A DNA stretch of 9,630 bases. Source: CAZFIO01 sp964519585 (GTDB lineage Bacteria > Bacillota > Clostridia > Tissierellales > Tissierellaceae). Shown here in pieces: positions 7,432 through 9,630 of the stretch. Made by a program: the position numbers and the translations under genes. The notes under the pieces are model-generated. The model was not told where the DNA came from. It ran no database searches and saw only the letters and a program-made list of their open reading frames with translations. Each line of letters opens with the position of its first letter. Position 1 is the stretch's first letter. The stretch is taken from contig CAZFIO010000082.1 of NCBI GenBank assembly GCA_964519585.1, positions 1-9,630 of the forward strand, in the 5' to 3' direction.

Positions 7432-7437
7432 ATTTTA
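7432..7437 (-). promoter_or_regulatory. Candidate -10 element of the ABC operon
   Basis: TAAAAT on the - strand (5 of 6 to TATAAT), with TG one base upstream giving TGTTAAAAT, an extended -10 form. No good -35 is seen. Transcription would start near 7425, about 20 nt before the preferred GTG start. A second candidate is a perfect TATAAT at 7510-7515 (- strand), which would give a leader of about 100 nt; it also lacks a clear -35. The two cannot be ranked firmly. Confidence 0.35.
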
Positions 7438-7549
7438 ACACAATAAATTCTAGAGGTATTTACAATATTATGAAGATTTTGGGACAAAAGTCTTATAGGC
7501 TATTGTTTAATTATACATAAGTTATAGAAAGAATTATGACAGGTTTTTA

Positions 7550-7588
7550 GACAAAGAAAAACAACCTGATATGGTCTAGCAGGTTGTT
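7550..7588 (-). terminator. Intrinsic terminator of the CPBP-family gene
   Basis: 9-bp stem AACAACCTG (7560-7568) with CAGGTTGTT (7580-7588) around an 11-nt loop. Read on the - strand it is followed by TTTTCTTTGT (complement of 7550-7559). It separates this gene from the ABC operon that follows on the same strand. Confidence 0.8.
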
Positions 7589-7609
7589 ATAAACTTATTT
7601 ACTATTCTA

Positions 7610-8344
7610 TTAAAACTTTTTATCCTTTAGGGAGTTGGCCATAACTGCCTCTAGGATAGTTATTACCAGAAGAGCATAATTCTGCTTAAAAATAAAGAGG
7701 GGTGCTAGTGCAAATATTAAACCTAAGAGGATACTACTATATAGGACACTCTTAGAATTCCTATATAAAGATGCAAGCAGGAAGCTTATCCCTATAAGAT
7801 ACATGGCAAACTGTACAAAGAACTGGGGCATAACTATGAAGCCTCTTATAAATATCAAGGGTAAAAACCATAAGGACCAAAATAGACCTGTAATAACTAT
7901 AGATTTGCTATATCCCTTTTCATTTTCATACTCCAATTGAACAAACTTTCTCCAACCTATTTCCTGACTTGCAAAGACAAGAAAGATTACAGGTATAAAA
8001 ATTGCATGTTTTAGGAATTCCTTATAGAAGATTATATTGTTTAAAATAAGGCCAAAAAAATAATGTCCGGTCAAAAATATGGGGATAAGGATAAGGGATT
8101 TTTTAGATCCAACTATTTTAAATTCCGAAATCATACCATTTAAACCACCCAGGTCCTTGCTGTTTAACAGGTAGACGATGGCACTAGCAAAAAAGGAACT
8201 TAAGGACCCCATAATTAAAAGAAAGAGATGGGCAGGGCTTTTAAGTATTTCTATAAAACCCATATTTTGATAAACTAAGGCACCAAAAAACAAGTAACCA
8301 ATAATAAAATTAATTAGTAAAAATTGCTTTGTCTGTCTTTTCAA
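7610..8344 (-). CDS. CPBP/Abi-family membrane protein with lost protease residues
   Basis: 244-residue polytopic membrane protein with about 7-8 hydrophobic helices, resembling CPBP intramembrane proteases (Rce1 relatives). The family frame is recognisable but its catalytic positions are changed. Motif 1, usually EExxxR, reads QEIGWR (127-132), so the first, catalytic Glu is Gln. Motif 2, usually WxLWHLP, reads WSLWFLP (156-162), with His replaced by Phe160. Motif 3, usually HxxxN after SILL, reads GLIFA (208-212), with neither His nor Asn. Proteolysis is therefore not expected. Start is TTG at 8342-8344 with GGAGG (8351-8355) 6 nt upstream; an ATG at 8347-8349 is out of frame. Monocistronic, with its own terminator. 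Role unknown: a membrane scaffold or a decayed Abi-type protein. The family assignment rests on these motif remnants and the helix pattern. Confidence 0.7.
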   Translation of the reverse strand: MKRQTKQFLLINFIIGYLFFGALVYQNMGFIEILKSPAHLFLLIMGSLSSFFASAIVYLLNSKDLGGLNGMISEFKIVGSKKSLILIPIFLTGHYFFGLILNNIIFYKEFLKHAIFIPVIFLVFASQEIGWRKFVQLEYENEKGYSKSIVITGLFWSLWFLPLIFIRGFIVMPQFFVQFAMYLIGISFLLASLYRNSKSVLYSSILLGLIFALAPLFIFKQNYALLVITILEAVMANSLKDKKF

Positions 8345-8373
8345 AACATACCTCCATTTTTCGTATTTAGTCC

Positions 8374-8391
8374 ATGATAGGCCTTTATCAT
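8374..8391. repeat. Inverted repeat in the divergent intergenic region
   Basis: ATGATA (8374-8379) and TATCAT (8386-8391) flank GGCCTT. It lies 30 nt upstream of the - strand CPBP gene and about 105 nt upstream of spoIID. It could be an operator or leader hairpin, or chance in AT-rich DNA. The rest of 8345-8495 holds the two ribosome-binding sites and the weak spoIID promoter, with nothing else recognised. Confidence 0.25.
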
Positions 8392-8436
8392 TAAGTGTAG
8401 TTTACCATAATTAAATCCTAAATGCATTTCTTTATG

Positions 8437-8468
8437 TAATATTTTTTACAAATAGGAATAAATATACT
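8437..8468 (+). promoter_or_regulatory. Weak sigma-E-like promoter of spoIID
   Basis: TAATATT (8437-8443) fits the sigma-E -35 form KMATATT. AATATACT (8461-8468) matches 6 of 8 positions of the -10 form CATACAMT, but the spacer is 17 nt where 13-15 is usual. spoIID is a sigma-E gene in other spore formers, which is the main support. TTTACA at 8445-8450 is a poorer sigma-A alternative, because no TATAAT-like box lies 17 nt downstream. Confidence 0.3.
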
Positions 8469-8495
8469 TATATACTAAGGAGATGATGAAAAACT

Positions 8496-9530
8496 ATGAG
8501 AAAAATAGGTTTATATTTGCTGGTAGTTTTTATAGTAACTATAGTTATCCCCACTATTATCCTCAAGTCTCCCAATCTTATTACTATGGTAGACAGGAAT
8601 GATAATCAAGCAAAGGATAAGGTTAACAAGGGGCAAGATATGGATAAGCCTTACATAATAGAGGGGGAAAGGATAGAAAGTATTAGGGTATATAATTCAA
8701 AAAAGAAGCAGGTCCTAGACCTTCCCTTGGATGAATATATAAAGGGTGTAGTAGCAGCAGAAATGCCTGCAAAGTTTCATATAGAAGCCTTAAAGGCCCA
8801 AGCAATTGCTGCTAGAACCTATGCTATAAGTAGGAGTATTAGGTTTCAGGATGGCCACCCTGACCATAAAAAAGCCCCCCTATGCACCAGCACCCATTGT
8901 CAAGCCTTTCTTTCCAAGGAAGACCTAAGAGAGATACATGGAGACAAGTGGATGGAGGATTATTGGGGGAAAATAGAAGATGCAGTTGACACCACTAGTC
9001 AGATGCTTATTTACTATGGGGGGGAGGTTATTGAACCCCTATACCACTCAACAAGTGGGGGTCAAACTGAGGATTCTGTCCATGTATTTGCAAACAATTC
9101 ACCCTATCTAAAATCAGTAGAAAGCCCCTATGAAGAGGAAGCACCAAAATTTAAGGAGACCAAGGAGTTTACTCTTAAGGAATTTATAAGCATTTTAAAT
9201 AAGGAATATAAGGAGATAAAAATAGACAAGGACAACTTCCTGGATAAGATTAAGTTAATTGAAAGAACCCCTAGTGGCCGTGTAAAAGAAATTGCTATAG
9301 ATGGGGTAGTAATTCAAGGCAGGGAAATAAGGAATTTATTTGGCTTAAACTCTACTAATTTCACCATATCCTATGATAAGAAAATCAACCTTATAGAGAT
9401 AGTAACCTACGGATATGGTCATGGGGTGGGTATGAGTCAATGGGGTGCCAACGGCATGGCTAAGACAGGCAAGACCTATGAGGAAATAATAAAACACTAT
9501 TATCAGGGAGTAGAGATAGGAAAAATGTAG
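8496..9530 (+). CDS. spoIID: Stage II sporulation protein D (engulfment lytic transglycosylase)
   Basis: Membrane-anchored lytic transglycosylase that cuts denuded glycan strands during forespore engulfment, working with SpoIIM and SpoIIP in the mother-cell membrane. 344 aa, almost the same length as B. subtilis SpoIID. An N-terminal TM anchor (4-23) is followed by a linker, then the SpoIID/LytB domain. DEYIKGVVAAEMP (79-91) contains the catalytic Glu89, the counterpart of Glu88. ALKAQAIAARTYA (98-110) is the family helix, HSTSGGQT (184-191) the substrate-groove motif, and GYGHGVGMSQWGA (306-318) the C-terminal signature. Cys130, His134 and Cys135 are candidate zinc ligands as in clostridial SpoIID. 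ATG at 8496 is the first possible start, since TGA at 8487-8489 closes the frame upstream. Its AAGGAG (8477-8482) lies 13 nt away, which is long. It shows that the organism is an endospore former or descends from one. Confidence 0.95.
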   Translation: MRKIGLYLLVVFIVTIVIPTIILKSPNLITMVDRNDNQAKDKVNKGQDMDKPYIIEGERIESIRVYNSKKKQVLDLPLDEYIKGVVAAEMPAKFHIEALKAQAIAARTYAISRSIRFQDGHPDHKKAPLCTSTHCQAFLSKEDLREIHGDKWMEDYWGKIEDAVDTTSQMLIYYGGEVIEPLYHSTSGGQTEDSVHVFANNSPYLKSVESPYEEEAPKFKETKEFTLKEFISILNKEYKEIKIDKDNFLDKIKLIERTPSGRVKEIAIDGVVIQGREIRNLFGLNSTNFTISYDKKINLIEIVTYGYGHGVGMSQWGANGMAKTGKTYEEIIKHYYQGVEIGKM

Positions 9531-9550
9531 TTTAGGCTACATTTTTTTTA
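9521..9550 (+). terminator. Intrinsic terminator overlapping the spoIID stop codon
   Basis: 10-bp stem AAAAATGTAG (9521-9530) with CTACATTTTT (9537-9546), loop TTTAGG, followed by more T residues. The left arm contains the last codons and the TAG stop (9528-9530), so a ribosome ending translation covers the stem. Confidence 0.75.
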
Positions 9551-9557
9551 TTTGCAT

Positions 9558-9586
9558 GTATTAAAACTAGTCCATTGGTAATAATA
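9558..9586 (+). promoter_or_regulatory. Candidate sigma-F/sigma-G (forespore) promoter
   Basis: GGTAATAATA (9577-9586) fits every position of the sigma-F -10 form GGNNANANTR. GTATT (9558-9562), 14 nt upstream, matches 4 of 5 bases of the -35 form GYATA (usual spacer about 15). Predicted transcription start near 9592 leaves a leader of only about 11 nt, which is tight against the ribosome-binding site and lowers confidence. Confidence 0.4.
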
Positions 9587-9603
9587 GGGATAGAGGTGAT
9601 GAG

Positions 9604-9630
9604 ATGAAAAATAAATTTAGAAAGTTTATA
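9604..9630 (+). CDS. Start of a truncated gene, possibly spoIIQ-like
   Basis: ATG at 9604 opens a frame that runs off the window after nine codons (MKNKFRKFI). It is preceded by GAGGTGAT (9593-9600), a good ribosome-binding site 3 nt away or more, depending on alignment. The basic start is compatible with a membrane protein's N-terminus. In many spore formers spoIID is followed by spoIIQ (an M23-domain engulfment protein made under sigma-F), and the forespore-type promoter just upstream fits that. Nine residues cannot prove it. Confidence 0.5.

Noticed and set aside
8483..8605. + strand frame from tandem ATGs just after AAGGAG, overlapping the start of spoIID
   Set aside because: About 40 codons in another frame, with no sensible protein features; the ATGs are too close to the ribosome-binding site, and the SpoIID frame has clear homology.
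1..9630. CRISPR array, insertion sequence, prophage, tRNA or rRNA
   Set aside because: No regularly spaced direct repeats, transposase motifs, phage genes or cloverleaf sequences were seen on either strand.

Overview
The window looks like chromosomal DNA from an AT-rich, low-GC Gram-positive anaerobe of the Clostridia/Tissierellia type that forms endospores. The grounds are AT-rich codon use, strong GGAGG ribosome-binding sites, a full-length SpoIID, intrinsic terminators after most transcription units, and a tyrosine-fermentation enzyme typical of amino-acid-fermenting anaerobes. No tRNA, rRNA, CRISPR array, insertion sequence or attachment site was found.

Left part (1-3327, + strand): an amino-acid catabolism module. 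It holds the C-terminal three quarters of a tyrosine phenol-lyase (tpl; the 5' end lies outside the window), an 11-TM neurotransmitter:sodium symporter (NSS) family transporter that probably imports tyrosine, and a GntR/FCD regulator behind its own terminator and promoter. Between tpl and the transporter is a 15-bp perfect inverted repeat. Its centre carries a consensus extended -10 promoter element and a core resembling the FadR-subfamily operator, so it is a good candidate for control by the adjacent GntR protein.

Middle part (3300-7437, - strand): a compact, overlapping three-gene operon. It encodes a MacB/LolD-type ABC ATPase, a 689-residue signal-peptide-bearing, membrane-anchored protein with about five CARDB/NEW3-like Ig-type repeats, and a MacB/FtsX-type permease. 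The overlaps of 4 and 8 nt imply translational coupling and a joint complex. The Ig-repeat protein sits where Gram-negative systems have the MacA adaptor. The substrate is unknown.

Right part: a stand-alone - strand gene (7610-8344, TTG start) for a CPBP/Abi-family membrane protein in which every recognisable catalytic position is substituted. Divergent from it is spoIID (8496-9530), the septal peptidoglycan lytic transglycosylase of engulfment, whose stop codon lies inside its own terminator stem. The window ends 27 nt into a further + strand gene preceded by a sigma-F/sigma-G-like promoter, possibly spoIIQ from context.

The genes fall into three separate functional units. Nothing in the sequence links the ABC operon to tyrosine catabolism or to sporulation.
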